NCBI RefSeq assembly: GCF_013337115.1
Contig: NZ_SGWE01000004.1
Coordinates: forward strand, 2,983,501-3,047,500
DNA: 64,000 nucleotides
Reading direction: 5' to 3'
From: Deinococcus sp. JMULE3
Lineage (GTDB): Bacteria > Deinococcota > Deinococci > Deinococcales > Deinococcaceae
The position numbers and the translations under genes were made by a program. Below, piece after piece: positions 9,086 to 17,404 of this stretch. How positions within the stretch are numbered: the first letter of the stretch is position 1; every line of letters starts with the position of its first letter. A model generated the notes under the pieces. The model was not told the origin of the DNA. It searched no databases and saw nothing but the letters and a program-made list of their open reading frames with translations.

Positions 9086-10780
9086 ATGGAAGAGTACCGA
9101 ATCCGCGTGCTGTCCCCGGACGGCACGGAGAAACACGTCCGTGAACTGGACCCGCCCAGCGGCACCCCGCTGCACCTGGTGGGCGGGCCGCGCCGCATGG
9201 AAGTCGGGCCGCTCGGCGACTGCCGGGAGGCCACCTTCGAAGGGGACCCGGGCACCCTGGGCATCGGCCCGCGCGACACGGTGCAGGTCCAGTACCGCAC
9301 GGGCACCGGACCGTGGCTGAACAAGTACGCAGGCACGGCCGTCATCACGGGCAGCGCCCGCAGCGAGGTGGGGCGCTACAAACTGCAGGGCTTCCGGTAC
9401 CGGCGGCTGACCGAAGTGGAGGTGCGGACGCTGCTGCCAGAGGCCGATCTGGGCACGCAGGTGCGGCAGCTGTTCACGGACGTCATTGCGTCCGGCCAGC
9501 TGGGCAGCACCCTGCAAGCGCCCACTACCGTGACCATCCCGGACCTGAACGTCACCAGTACGGCCATCCACGGCAACTACTGGCCCGCCGCGAAGTTGAT
9601 CGACGAGCGACTCAAGGGCCGCAGCCGACAGACCCGCACGTACCTGAACGCGGACGGCGGCACCCAGGCGAAGGACGTGAATCCCGACTGGGGCGTGAAC
9701 GCGGACCTGCGTCCCGTGTTCGGGTACCCGACCGGCACGCTCGTGATCGACGAGGCCACCTTCGGCGTGGAGATCGACGGGCTGGACACCGACAGCAGCA
9801 CGCTGGTCACGGACGTCCGGGTGATGTTCACGCGGACCATGACCGCTCAGTTCCTGCTGACCGAAGTGGGCGGGCAGGACGGAGAGGGCGGCACGATCAT
9901 CTCCACCCCCGCACGCAGCACGTCGCCCCGGACCATTCCGGTGCCCGTCGCGCCCCGCACGTTCGGGGAGGCGTGGCGGGGCCTGCCCCTCCCGACCAGC
10001 GCAGAACTGTTCACGGTGCTGCCGGGGGCGAGCGTGAGTGTGCAGGCCGTCTACTTCTCAGGTCCGGTTGATCCAGTGCCGCCCGTGACCGTGACGGGCG
10101 ATCCGGCGTCTCTGTGGGACGGCACGCTGACGAGTGGTCTGACCCTCGCGCCGCCAGGTGGAAACACGGTGTTCCTGTACTACCTGACGGTGCACGTTCC
10201 GCCGGGCACGCCTGTTCCGGACGGCTTCCGGCTGGTTGCGAACGGCGCGAGCCTGAGCGGCCTGACCGTCACCACGCCCACCGGGTCAATGCGGATGGGG
10301 ACGGTGAGTGCAGGTGCGCCGCCCCTGTACGTGTTCCCGGACGTGGTGCGCAGCGAGCACCTGCCGGCCATCTGGGCGGACGGGGCCACCGTGGAATTCG
10401 TGCTGGCGCCCTTCGACCGGGCCGCGCCCCTGCTGATTTCCGAAGCGGCACTGATGAGCGTGAATCACGCCCTGGTGGAAGCGAGCGCGACGCCCCTGGC
10501 GCGCATTCCGACCCTGAACCCCGTTACGGCCCGGCTCCCGGGGTGGAACTACAGCCCGGTGGCCACGGCTCAGCTGACCCTGCGGGGCCCGCTGGGCGGG
10601 GTCGTCGAAACGCGGGAGCTGCCCATCGAACTGATCGTGTATGACACCGATGACGACGGCGAACTGTACACCGAGGTCCGCTGTGGGCAGCGGGATGAAG
10701 CGGAGGCCCTGAGCTTCACGTCTGCGATCAGCGCGCGGGATCAGAACGCCACGACCGACGCCGTGCAGGCCAGCACGTAA
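9086..10780 (+). CDS. Phage tail protein, hub/distal-tail-like
   Basis: 564 residues; ATG 9086 after TGGAGGTGAAAC. Beta-rich with few helices and no enzyme motif. It follows the tape measure, where siphoviruses encode distal-tail and hub proteins, and is followed 8 nt later by a smaller tail gene. The N-terminal ~250 residues look like one compact unit; the rest is Pro/Thr/Val-rich and probably several beta domains. The specific role is inferred from order. Confidence 0.65.
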   Translation: MEEYRIRVLSPDGTEKHVRELDPPSGTPLHLVGGPRRMEVGPLGDCREATFEGDPGTLGIGPRDTVQVQYRTGTGPWLNKYAGTAVITGSARSEVGRYKLQGFRYRRLTEVEVRTLLPEADLGTQVRQLFTDVIASGQLGSTLQAPTTVTIPDLNVTSTAIHGNYWPAAKLIDERLKGRSRQTRTYLNADGGTQAKDVNPDWGVNADLRPVFGYPTGTLVIDEATFGVEIDGLDTDSSTLVTDVRVMFTRTMTAQFLLTEVGGQDGEGGTIISTPARSTSPRTIPVPVAPRTFGEAWRGLPLPTSAELFTVLPGASVSVQAVYFSGPVDPVPPVTVTGDPASLWDGTLTSGLTLAPPGGNTVFLYYLTVHVPPGTPVPDGFRLVANGASLSGLTVTTPTGSMRMGTVSAGAPPLYVFPDVVRSEHLPAIWADGATVEFVLAPFDRAAPLLISEAALMSVNHALVEASATPLARIPTLNPVTARLPGWNYSPVATAQLTLRGPLGGVVETRELPIELIVYDTDDDGELYTEVRCGQRDEAEALSFTSAISARDQNATTDAVQAST

Positions 10781-10788
10781 GGAGGAGC

Positions 10789-11310
10789 ATGAACCTAGCC
10801 ATTCCACCCGACACGCAACTTTCGCCCCTGCTGCCCCCCGCCCTCACGTCGGGGGGCGTGACGTACCCGCTGACTGGCGGTGGGATCACGGTCACGCGGG
10901 GCGCGCTGACCACGCCACGGAACGTCACGCCGCGGCAGACGGCGCGTGGCCGCACCTGGGCGTCCGGGAGCCGCACCGCGAAGCCTGTGCAGCTCCCACT
11001 GACTTTCCAGGTGGAGGCCGTTGATGCAGAGACGGTTGCAGTCCTGGCGAACCAGTGGCACGCCCTGGCCATCACCGCCTCCCAGTACTGGGAGGGCATC
11101 AGTGCCCTGACGATCCTGGAACCGACCGAAGCGCAGGAACCGTTCGGCGAGGGGCTCACCCGGTCGTTCACCATCACGTACCTCCTCGTTGACTCGCTCT
11201 GGCGGGCGGACGGGCACGATCCGCACCCGGCACCGCTCGCTGGGAATCTCAACCTGCCGCCGATCGAATCGGGCGGCGCCGCGCCGCAATGGGGGTCCAT
11301 GTGGACATAA
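10789..11310 (+). CDS. Phage tail protein
   Basis: 173 residues; ATG 10789 after AAGGAGGAGC, a near-perfect Shine-Dalgarno. No recognised domain. It overlaps the next gene by about 20 nt, so the two are coupled. A baseplate or distal-tail connector role is likely from position. Confidence 0.6.
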   Translation: MNLAIPPDTQLSPLLPPALTSGGVTYPLTGGGITVTRGALTTPRNVTPRQTARGRTWASGSRTAKPVQLPLTFQVEAVDAETVAVLANQWHALAITASQYWEGISALTILEPTEAQEPFGEGLTRSFTITYLLVDSLWRADGHDPHPAPLAGNLNLPPIESGGAAPQWGSMWT

Positions 11311-13304
11311 AGGCCAGGCAGACTGAGAACACGCCCGCCGCGTGGGACGCCGGGGAGATGGTGTTCGTGCGCAGGACGGACGGCACCGCTGCCATGTACG
11401 TCACCAGTGCGAGCGGGGTGCCGCATGCGGTGACGGGCGGGGACAGTAGCGCCGCCCTGTACGTCGACGGGACGGGCAGCGCCCTGACCCTGTACCGCGA
11501 GGTGCCGGACACGCCCGCCACGGCCCTGGCCCGCAGTGGCACGCCCGTCAGCGTGAACGCCGTGCCGGACAACGTCCTGAACGTAAGCATGTTCTTCCGA
11601 GTGCTAGCGGCCACGCCGATCACTGGTCTGCAGATCGGGGGCCTGACGCTCAGCAACGGGCCGGTGCAGGCATTCATCACCCAGCACGCCAGCGACGCGG
11701 GGCGGACCTTCCAGGGGCAGGTAGCGGAGAGTGCCGCGCTGACCCCGCAGGGTGGCGGGCATCACGCCACGTTCGCGTCCCTGACCCTGCACCCGAACAC
11801 CCTGTACGGCCTGCGCCTCGGGAACAGCCAGAGCGGCATCGCGCCCCAGGTGCAGCTCGCCAGCATCGCCACGTACACCGGGCAGGGCTGGAGCGGCCTC
11901 GTGCTGGACCCGTACCTGCGCTGGTACGCCAACGGCGGCGCGATGGGGGAGGCGACCTACGCCACCGCCGCAGCCACGCCCGCGTTTGACGTGCTGTTCG
12001 AGGTGCCCACGGTCGCCACGCCGGACGCGGCCCTCATCACCGTGCGCGCCGGGGACGGCCTCACCGGCACCGTCAGCGGCGCGGAGATCACCCTCACGCC
12101 GGACCTCGACCTCACCCGCTGGGGGCAGGGCGCGGAGGCCGTCACGCGATCCTGGGCAGCCGGGACCAACAGCACGGTCAGCGGGCAGCCCGGCTACCGC
12201 TTCCGGTACACCACGAACGCGGCCATCCTCATCAGCGGGTTGACCGTCACCCTGCCTGCCGGGCGGACGCTGACGCTACGCGTGAACGGCGTGGCGCACG
12301 CCGCCACCACGAGCGGCACGGGCGTCGCGTTCAACCCGCCCCTCAGCGTCCCGAGCGGCGCGGCGCTGGAGCTGGACGTGGACGTGGCCGGGAGCAGCTA
12401 CCCAGCGGGAGCGGCCATCATCCCCGGCGCGACCACCACGGACGGCGCCGTGACGTACCAGAGTGCCACGCGACTGGACGGCAGCGGCGCAGAGGTGGCG
12501 GGTACGGGCCTGCTGGGCCTGCGCATGACGATCCTCAGCGGCCTGCCACTTGTGTACGGGCAACTGCCGGGCGGTGCCGTGGCGGGCCTGGACGCCATTG
12601 TGGACCGCGTGACGGACCTGGAATCGCAGGAGGTCACCGCGCCCGTGAGTAGCGTCGCCGGGCGCACCGGGGACGTGACGCTCACGAGTGCCGACCTGAG
12701 TGATTTCACGGAGGCCGCGCAGGACGCCGCCGCTGCGATGCTGGCCGACAGCACCGACCTCGACGGCACGTATGCCGACGGCAGCAACACGTACGCCTTC
12801 AAGGTCACGGGCATCCAGAACCGCGCCGTGCCCGCCGGGGGCGCAGCGGGGCAGAGCATCCGCCTGAACCCCGCAGGGAACGCCTGGGAGTATTACGACC
12901 CATCCGCGACCGGCGGCGGGGGCGGCGGCGCGGCCCTGACCCGCGCGACGACGAGCGTCACCACGCCCAGCCTCGCGGACGGCACCTCAGCGGACGTGCT
13001 CCTGCCGCTGGGCCGCACGTACCTCCTGCATCAGCTCACGGCGAGCGCCGCGTGCTGGGCACGCGGGCACCTGACACCCGAGGACCGCGCGGCGGACGGC
13101 AGTCGGGGGCAGGCGGCGGACCCCAGCCCGAACGCGGGCGTGGTGTTCGAGCTGATCGGCACTCAGGCGCGCTGGGGGAACCCGGTGAGCGGCTGGGACG
13201 CGAAAACCACCCCGGACGGGCAGGTGCCCGTGCGGGTCACGAACCTCAGTGGCGCGACCGTCGCGCTAACCCTCACCGCCACATTCATCACCCTGGAGGC
13301 CTGA
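11289..13304 (+). CDS. Tail fibre / receptor-binding-like protein
   Basis: 671 residues from ATG 11289; a GTG at 11301, with GGGGG just upstream, is an equally good start and would overlap the previous gene less. Repetitive Gly/Thr/Ala-rich beta sequence throughout. Near residues 450-470 is SSVAGRTGDVTL, a motif of many phage fibre and stalk proteins just before trimeric regions. A glycine run lies near residue 545. This fits a trimeric receptor-binding or stalk protein. Host range cannot be told from sequence. Confidence 0.65.
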   Translation: MGVHVDIKARQTENTPAAWDAGEMVFVRRTDGTAAMYVTSASGVPHAVTGGDSSAALYVDGTGSALTLYREVPDTPATALARSGTPVSVNAVPDNVLNVSMFFRVLAATPITGLQIGGLTLSNGPVQAFITQHASDAGRTFQGQVAESAALTPQGGGHHATFASLTLHPNTLYGLRLGNSQSGIAPQVQLASIATYTGQGWSGLVLDPYLRWYANGGAMGEATYATAAATPAFDVLFEVPTVATPDAALITVRAGDGLTGTVSGAEITLTPDLDLTRWGQGAEAVTRSWAAGTNSTVSGQPGYRFRYTTNAAILISGLTVTLPAGRTLTLRVNGVAHAATTSGTGVAFNPPLSVPSGAALELDVDVAGSSYPAGAAIIPGATTTDGAVTYQSATRLDGSGAEVAGTGLLGLRMTILSGLPLVYGQLPGGAVAGLDAIVDRVTDLESQEVTAPVSSVAGRTGDVTLTSADLSDFTEAAQDAAAAMLADSTDLDGTYADGSNTYAFKVTGIQNRAVPAGGAAGQSIRLNPAGNAWEYYDPSATGGGGGGAALTRATTSVTTPSLADGTSADVLLPLGRTYLLHQLTASAACWARGHLTPEDRAADGSRGQAADPSPNAGVVFELIGTQARWGNPVSGWDAKTTPDGQVPVRVTNLSGATVALTLTATFITLEA

Positions 13305-13307
13305 ACC

Positions 13308-14177
13308 ATGCCCATGCTCTACCAGAACTACCCGACCGGCGTTGGTAGCCTCGCCGCCTACGCGCAGAAACTCCACGAACTCCTGACCGCCGCCGGGTGG
13401 GAAATTCAGCACGCGAACGCGAACGCCATCGGCACCGGAACGGCCACCAACCCGAAATGGGACACGGTCACGCCCGCCGCGAACATCAGCGCGGGGATCG
13501 TCACGTACCGCATGCCCCTGGCGGGCCTGACGAACCGCTGGGTGATCCAGGTCGAACTGCTGTGGGGGAGCCCCACGGCCGTCATCAACGTCCGCACGAC
13601 CACCGCGCTCGGTGTCAACGCGGGCACCGGGGCGCTGACCACACCCGGCACGACCTACGGCACCGGCACGAACGTCGCGCAGACCGCCATCGAATCCGCG
13701 CTGACGGTCAGCGAGTACGGGTTCGCGATGGTCAGCACTGGCAACACGTGGCACGGCATCGAGCGCAGGCGGACCATCACGAACGCCTGGGCGGACGACA
13801 TCCTCACGCATCAGCACGCGACCGGGACGCCCGTGGGGTTCCCGGCGGGGGGGCATTGCCGCGCCCGGAGTTGGGCGACAGGCGAGTACGCCGTCATGCC
13901 CCTGGCGTGGCTGCACGGCCTGAACAGCTCGTCCGCGCTGGACGTGACGACCCTGAGCGGCGCGGACAACGTCGGATACCCGACCGGGCCATACCAGACC
14001 AGTGACGGACTGGGCGGCCTGCTGCGGCACCTGATCACCATGCGCCCGGCGGACAGCGTGGCGGGCGTGGACCAGGGCATCGAGGTGCAGGGGGCGACGC
14101 GGATGTACGCGCCGCTCGCGCAGAGCACCCTGACCGGCAACCCGGGCGGGAACCGCATCCTCATGGCGAAGGGGTGA
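13308..14177 (+). CDS. Virion-associated tail-tip protein
   Basis: 289 residues; ATG 13308 lies just after the fibre stop, so coupled. It opens with MPMLYQNYPTG and contains Trp-, Thr- and Gly-rich beta sequence with several aromatic clusters. No recognised domain. Its place between the fibre and the lysis genes suggests a tail-tip or adhesion component. Confidence 0.55.
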   Translation: MPMLYQNYPTGVGSLAAYAQKLHELLTAAGWEIQHANANAIGTGTATNPKWDTVTPAANISAGIVTYRMPLAGLTNRWVIQVELLWGSPTAVINVRTTTALGVNAGTGALTTPGTTYGTGTNVAQTAIESALTVSEYGFAMVSTGNTWHGIERRRTITNAWADDILTHQHATGTPVGFPAGGHCRARSWATGEYAVMPLAWLHGLNSSSALDVTTLSGADNVGYPTGPYQTSDGLGGLLRHLITMRPADSVAGVDQGIEVQGATRMYAPLAQSTLTGNPGGNRILMAKG

Positions 14178-14182
14178 GGTAG

Positions 14183-14347
14183 ATGCCCGCACCGACGACG
14201 ACACGCGCCGACGCACTGGGCCTGCTGCTCAGCCAGATCCCGTACCGCGAGACGTTCCGCCCCGCCACGGCCGCCGCGCAGGCAGCCGGGGACACGAGCA
14301 GCACCCGCCCCCTGAGCGGCGCCGTGTACCCCAGGCCCGCCCGCTGA
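14183..14347 (+). CDS. Small phage protein (54 residues)
   Basis: ATG 14183, preceded by GGGGTGAGG, to TGA 14345-14347. Ala/Arg/Thr-rich with a short amphipathic stretch near residues 10-25. It follows the tail-tip gene by 5 nt. No recognised family. Confidence 0.5.
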   Translation: MPAPTTTRADALGLLLSQIPYRETFRPATAAAQAAGDTSSTRPLSGAVYPRPAR

Positions 14348-14362
14348 GCTGACCCCCACCGT

Positions 14363-14391
14363 CCGCCCCAGCCTCTCCGGCCCTGGGGCGG
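14363..14391 (+). terminator. CCGCCCCAG hairpin before the lysis genes
   Basis: A perfect 9-bp stem (14363-14371 with 14383-14391) and an 11-nt loop, between the structural and lysis genes. It shares the CCGCCCC/GGGGCGG core with the hairpins at 1946 and 9044. Confidence 0.55.
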
Positions 14392-14423
14392 TGCCCATTC
14401 ACCCTGGCCGGATCAGGAGCACC

Positions 14424-14783
14424 ATGGAAAAACCTTCCGTTCGCCCCCTCTGGGTGCTGGCCTTCGGCGCGGCTGGCCTCGGCCTCATCGCTCAACTCGG
14501 CACCAGTCTCGCTATGGACATGGCCAAGGACCGCGCGAAGCTGTACGGCTTCCTGCTGCTGAGCCTCGTCTTCAGCGCCAGCACCACCGTCCTGCTCGCT
14601 CAGCTGACCAGCCTCGACGACTACGTCTGCGCCACCATCGGCACCCTCGCCGGGGCGATCCCGCCCCTGTGGACGCTGCGCGCGGCCGTGAAGCTGATCG
14701 GGCAGAAGTACAACGTCGACCTCGGCGAACTCACGAACCCCGGCGGCCCCACGGCCCCGAAGAAGGAAGGTGACAGCGCGTGA
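14424..14783 (+). CDS. Holin-like membrane protein
   Basis: 119 residues; ATG 14424 after ATCAGGAGCACC. Two hydrophobic segments (about residues 9-30 and 41-60), a third weaker one near 70-88, and a charged C-terminal tail with KKEGDSA. It is coupled to the next gene (GTGA overlap) and sits two genes before the endolysin. Small size, membrane segments and position fit a holin; no sequence family was recognised. Confidence 0.55.
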   Translation: MEKPSVRPLWVLAFGAAGLGLIAQLGTSLAMDMAKDRAKLYGFLLLSLVFSASTTVLLAQLTSLDDYVCATIGTLAGAIPPLWTLRAAVKLIGQKYNVDLGELTNPGGPTAPKKEGDSA

Positions 14784-15133
14784 TCATCGAAGGGTACTGG
14801 CTCAAGCTCATGTGGGCGGTCCTGGCTGGCGGGTGGTTCCTGTCCGCCCTGGTTCGCCTCTTGCTGACGGCCCTCTCCTGGCCGGAGCAGCGGACCCGCC
14901 GCCTGTTTGCCGTCTTCGTGCACGCCGTGGCAGGCGTGTTCTTCGTGTGGCGACACGTGAACGGCGCCGCCACCATCCCGCCATTCATCCCCATCGAGGA
15001 GACGTACCGCAACGGCGCCGCGCTACTGCTCGTCGTCTGGGCACTCCTCGACGGCATCTGGGCGGTGCTGGGCATGACCGAACGCCGCGCCCGCCTCATT
15101 CAGCAGGGAAGGGGAGAGCATGATCACCGCTGA
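14780..15133 (+). CDS. Second small membrane protein of the lysis cassette
   Basis: 117 residues from GTG 14780, overlapping the previous stop by 4 nt. Three hydrophobic segments (about 8-32, 42-60 and 78-97). It overlaps the endolysin start at 15120. A holin/antiholin pair or pinholin-type partner is possible; which of the two is the true holin cannot be told. Confidence 0.55.
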   Translation: MIIEGYWLKLMWAVLAGGWFLSALVRLLLTALSWPEQRTRRLFAVFVHAVAGVFFVWRHVNGAATIPPFIPIEETYRNGAALLLVVWALLDGIWAVLGMTERRARLIQQGRGEHDHR

Positions 15134-15788
15134 CCTCATCCGGGCCCTCGTGCCCACGCTCAGTGCCACCCAGGCAGCCCAGGTGGCCGCTGCGCTGGCC
15201 GATCCCGCCACGCGGGCAGGCATCACGACCCGGGCCCGCGTGGCCGCGTTCCTGGCGCAACTCGCGCACGAATCCGCCGGGTTCCGCTACCTCGAGGAGA
15301 TCTGGGGCCCCACACCAGCGCAGCGCCGCTACGAAGGCCGCGCGGACCTCGGGAACACGCAGCCGGGCGACGGGTACCGGTTCCGGGGGCGCGGCTGGAT
15401 TCAGCTGACCGGGCGGCACAACTACCGCACGTACGGGGCGCTGCTGGGTCTGCCGCTGGAAGCGCAGCCTGACCTGGCAGCCCAGCCCGGCACGGCCGCG
15501 CGGATCGCGTGCGCGTACTGGGCTCAGCGGAAGCTGAACGCTCTGGCAGACGCCGGGGACTTTGAGGGCATCACGCGGCGCATCAACGGGGGACTGAATG
15601 GCCTGCCGGACCGGGAGGCGTACCACCGCCGGGCGCTGGCGGCTCTGCCGGAGTCCGCCCCGGTCCCGCGTGTGTTCCTGCGTGACATGGCTGGGGAGAA
15701 CGTCCTGTGGGACGGAAAGCCGACCGTATACAACGACACCCGGCTGACCCTGTACCCGGACGGTGCGCTGCAGTTGGAACGCGAGTAG
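15120..15788 (+). CDS. GH19-type endolysin
   Basis: 222 residues; ATG 15120 inside the end of the previous gene, after AAGGGGAGAGC. Residues 1-185 match the GH19 chitinase/lysozyme fold used by phage endolysins: FLAQLAHESAGF with the catalytic Glu at 51 and a second acidic cluster at 59-60, then YRFRGRGWIQLTG and ITRRINGG. It should cleave the glycan strands of peptidoglycan at lysis. There is no signal peptide, consistent with holin-dependent release. The last ~40 residues may be a small binding module. Confidence 0.88.
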   Translation: MITADLIRALVPTLSATQAAQVAAALADPATRAGITTRARVAAFLAQLAHESAGFRYLEEIWGPTPAQRRYEGRADLGNTQPGDGYRFRGRGWIQLTGRHNYRTYGALLGLPLEAQPDLAAQPGTAARIACAYWAQRKLNALADAGDFEGITRRINGGLNGLPDREAYHRRALAALPESAPVPRVFLRDMAGENVLWDGKPTVYNDTRLTLYPDGALQLERE

Positions 15789-15875
15789 GCCCGCTGTGCC
15801 TCATGGGGCACTGACAATCCACCCTCTCACCGGCCCCTGCCTCAGCGCGGGGGCCGCGCCACATCGAGGTCCACC

Positions 15876-16253
15876 ATGAACCACTTCACTGTCCTGTCCG
15901 CCGTCATCGCCCTCGGCGCCGCCACTCGCAATGGCACCACCCTCGACGTGCCCACTGTTCAGCCGTGGCTCGACAAGCACCTGCCCAACCTCGTCACCAA
16001 GGCCCAGGCCCTGCGCGACGGCGCCACGTGGACCGAGGTGGGCGCGCTGCTGGAAGCCGCGGTGCAGGCCGCCCAGGAACTCAAGCCGGTCCTCGCTGGC
16101 ACGGCCCGCGCTGCGTTCGTCCTGGCGGTCGTGCAGTCCCTGGTACGCGAGTTCGCCCCACCCAGCGCCCAGTGGCTCCGCCTGCTGCTGGACAGCCCCT
16201 TCGCGGCCCTGCTCGTCGAGATGGCCTTCAGAAGGCTCTTCCCGGGCGGATAA
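15876..16253 (+). CDS. Phage protein of unknown function after the endolysin
   Basis: 125 residues, ATG 15876 after ATCGAGGTCCACC. The N-terminus (to about residue 18) is hydrophobic; most of the rest is predicted helical with a moderately hydrophobic C-terminal half. No recognised domain. Placed at the end of the lysis cassette, it could be a spanin-like or lysis accessory protein; the evidence is positional only. A GC-rich hairpin lies in its leader (about 15831-15855). Confidence 0.5.
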   Translation: MNHFTVLSAVIALGAATRNGTTLDVPTVQPWLDKHLPNLVTKAQALRDGATWTEVGALLEAAVQAAQELKPVLAGTARAAFVLAVVQSLVREFAPPSAQWLRLLLDSPFAALLVEMAFRRLFPGG

Positions 16254-16278
16254 GGCAGCGAACACCGGGTGAGTGACC

Positions 16279-16284
16279 TAAACT
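16279..16284 (+). promoter_or_regulatory. Leaderless -10 box of the gene broken by the IS
   Basis: TAAACT, 6 nt before ATG 16291. It indicates a real promoter and start just left of the insertion sequence. Confidence 0.45.
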
Positions 16285-16290
16285 CGCGAC

Positions 16291-16326
16291 ATGGACACCT
16301 GGCTCATTGTCAACCTCGGGTGCTAG
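16291..16326 (+). pseudogene. Gene start truncated by the insertion sequence
   Basis: ATG 16291 encodes MDTWLIVN before the IS boundary at 16312; within the IS the frame stops at 16324-16326. With the -10 box 6 nt upstream this looks like the first codons of a leaderless gene cut by the IS. Its continuation right of 17229 is uncertain: one frame from 17232 stays open for about 60 codons. Confidence 0.4.
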
Positions 16327-17229
16327 GGGGTAGTGACGGAACAGGAGAAAGCGGAAGATCCGGTATGCCTACCAAAGAACTTCCGCTCCATCAGCATACC
16401 GTCGTCGACCTATTCATCATCATCTACGTCTACGTCGACGATTACCTCAAGGCCGCTGCGTGCAGCGGCCTTTTCACGCTCCCGAACGAGCCGCACCAGA
16501 AGGGCAGCTACGCTGAATTGATGACCATTGCGCTCGTCGGCGATTTGCTCGCACAGCCCTCGGTGCAGCAGTGGTACGCCCAGGTGCGAGCCACGTATGT
16601 CTTCCTCTTTCCCGTCCTTCCGGATCGCACGCGGTATCTGCGAATTCAACAGAATCTCGAACGGATCTACGCGGATCTCGCGTTGCGCCTGCCCCACTTC
16701 GACGACGACACGGTGTACGTCATCGACAGTAAGCCGCTGGTGTGTTGTGTCGGAGGGCGGCACAAACGGCCCAGAGCGATGACCACGGCCACCAGTGGCC
16801 GTGGTGGACAGGGAGGATACGGCAAAACGGGGTTCTTTTACGGCTTCAAACTGCATGCCGTGATCGACGATCACGGCATGCTCGTGCGCTTTGCCATTGT
16901 GCCAGGTCAAGAAGGTGACCCACCGGTGGCACGAGCACTCCTGGAAGTTCAGGAAGCCAGACTGGTACTTGGGGATCGGGGATACCAGGGATGCGGCGTG
17001 TATGCGCAGCCGAAGAAGAACTTCAAACGACCGCGCCCCTGGTGGGGCGCGATGCGGTGGGTTCGGAAGACCATCGAGACTGTTTTTTCTCGGCTGGATC
17101 GTTCATTTCACTTGATGCTGCCCCAACTGAATTCAGAGCGCTCCATCCGGGCGCATGTGTGTCGGAAGGTTGCGGCACACAACCTGGGGCTTTTTTTCGG
17201 GGCATTCTGATCCCCTAGCACCCGAGGTT
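16312..17229 (+). mobile_element. IS982-like insertion sequence, 918 bp
   Basis: Bounded by perfect 18-bp inverted repeats AACCTCGGGTGCTAGGGG (16312-16329, complement at 17212-17229) and containing one transposase gene. No target duplication is visible: the left flank ends ATTGTC and the right begins ATCAGG. This suggests recombination or an adjacent deletion after insertion. Confidence 0.85.
16365..17210 (+). CDS. IS982-family-like transposase
   Basis: 281 residues from ATG 16365; an in-frame upstream start at 16269 lies outside the IS and is rejected. A DDE transposase: VYVIDSKPL (first Asp), FFYGFKLHAVID (the tyrosine/lysine segment typical of IS982), LVLGDRGYQG (second Asp) and KTIETVFSRLDR (Glu). 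The length is close to the family's usual ~290 residues and all three acidic residues are present, so it may be active. Confidence 0.8.
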   Translation: MPTKELPLHQHTVVDLFIIIYVYVDDYLKAAACSGLFTLPNEPHQKGSYAELMTIALVGDLLAQPSVQQWYAQVRATYVFLFPVLPDRTRYLRIQQNLERIYADLALRLPHFDDDTVYVIDSKPLVCCVGGRHKRPRAMTTATSGRGGQGGYGKTGFFYGFKLHAVIDDHGMLVRFAIVPGQEGDPPVARALLEVQEARLVLGDRGYQGCGVYAQPKKNFKRPRPWWGAMRWVRKTIETVFSRLDRSFHLMLPQLNSERSIRAHVCRKVAAHNLGLFFGAF

Positions 17230-17360
17230 ATCAGGTATGGCACGCCCTGGCACGTGCCGTTGCCTCACGTGAGCAGGTCTTGTGCTGTACGGTCTGCACG
17301 GCGCGTGTGGGGTACGAGAGTGCCTGGGGGAAGTCGGGCGTCCGTGAGGTTCACAAAGTC

Positions 17361-17390
17361 AGCGCCCCAGTCCATATCGACTGGGGCGCT
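17361..17390. terminator. Strong hairpin downstream of the RNA helicase
   Basis: A perfect 12-bp stem (17361-17372 with 17379-17390) and a 6-nt loop, 15 bp past the helicase stop. On the minus strand it is followed by GACTTTG. The rest of 17230-17404 holds no gene I can support. Confidence 0.65.
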
Positions 17391-17404
17391 GTGGTGCTAT
17401 CTGC

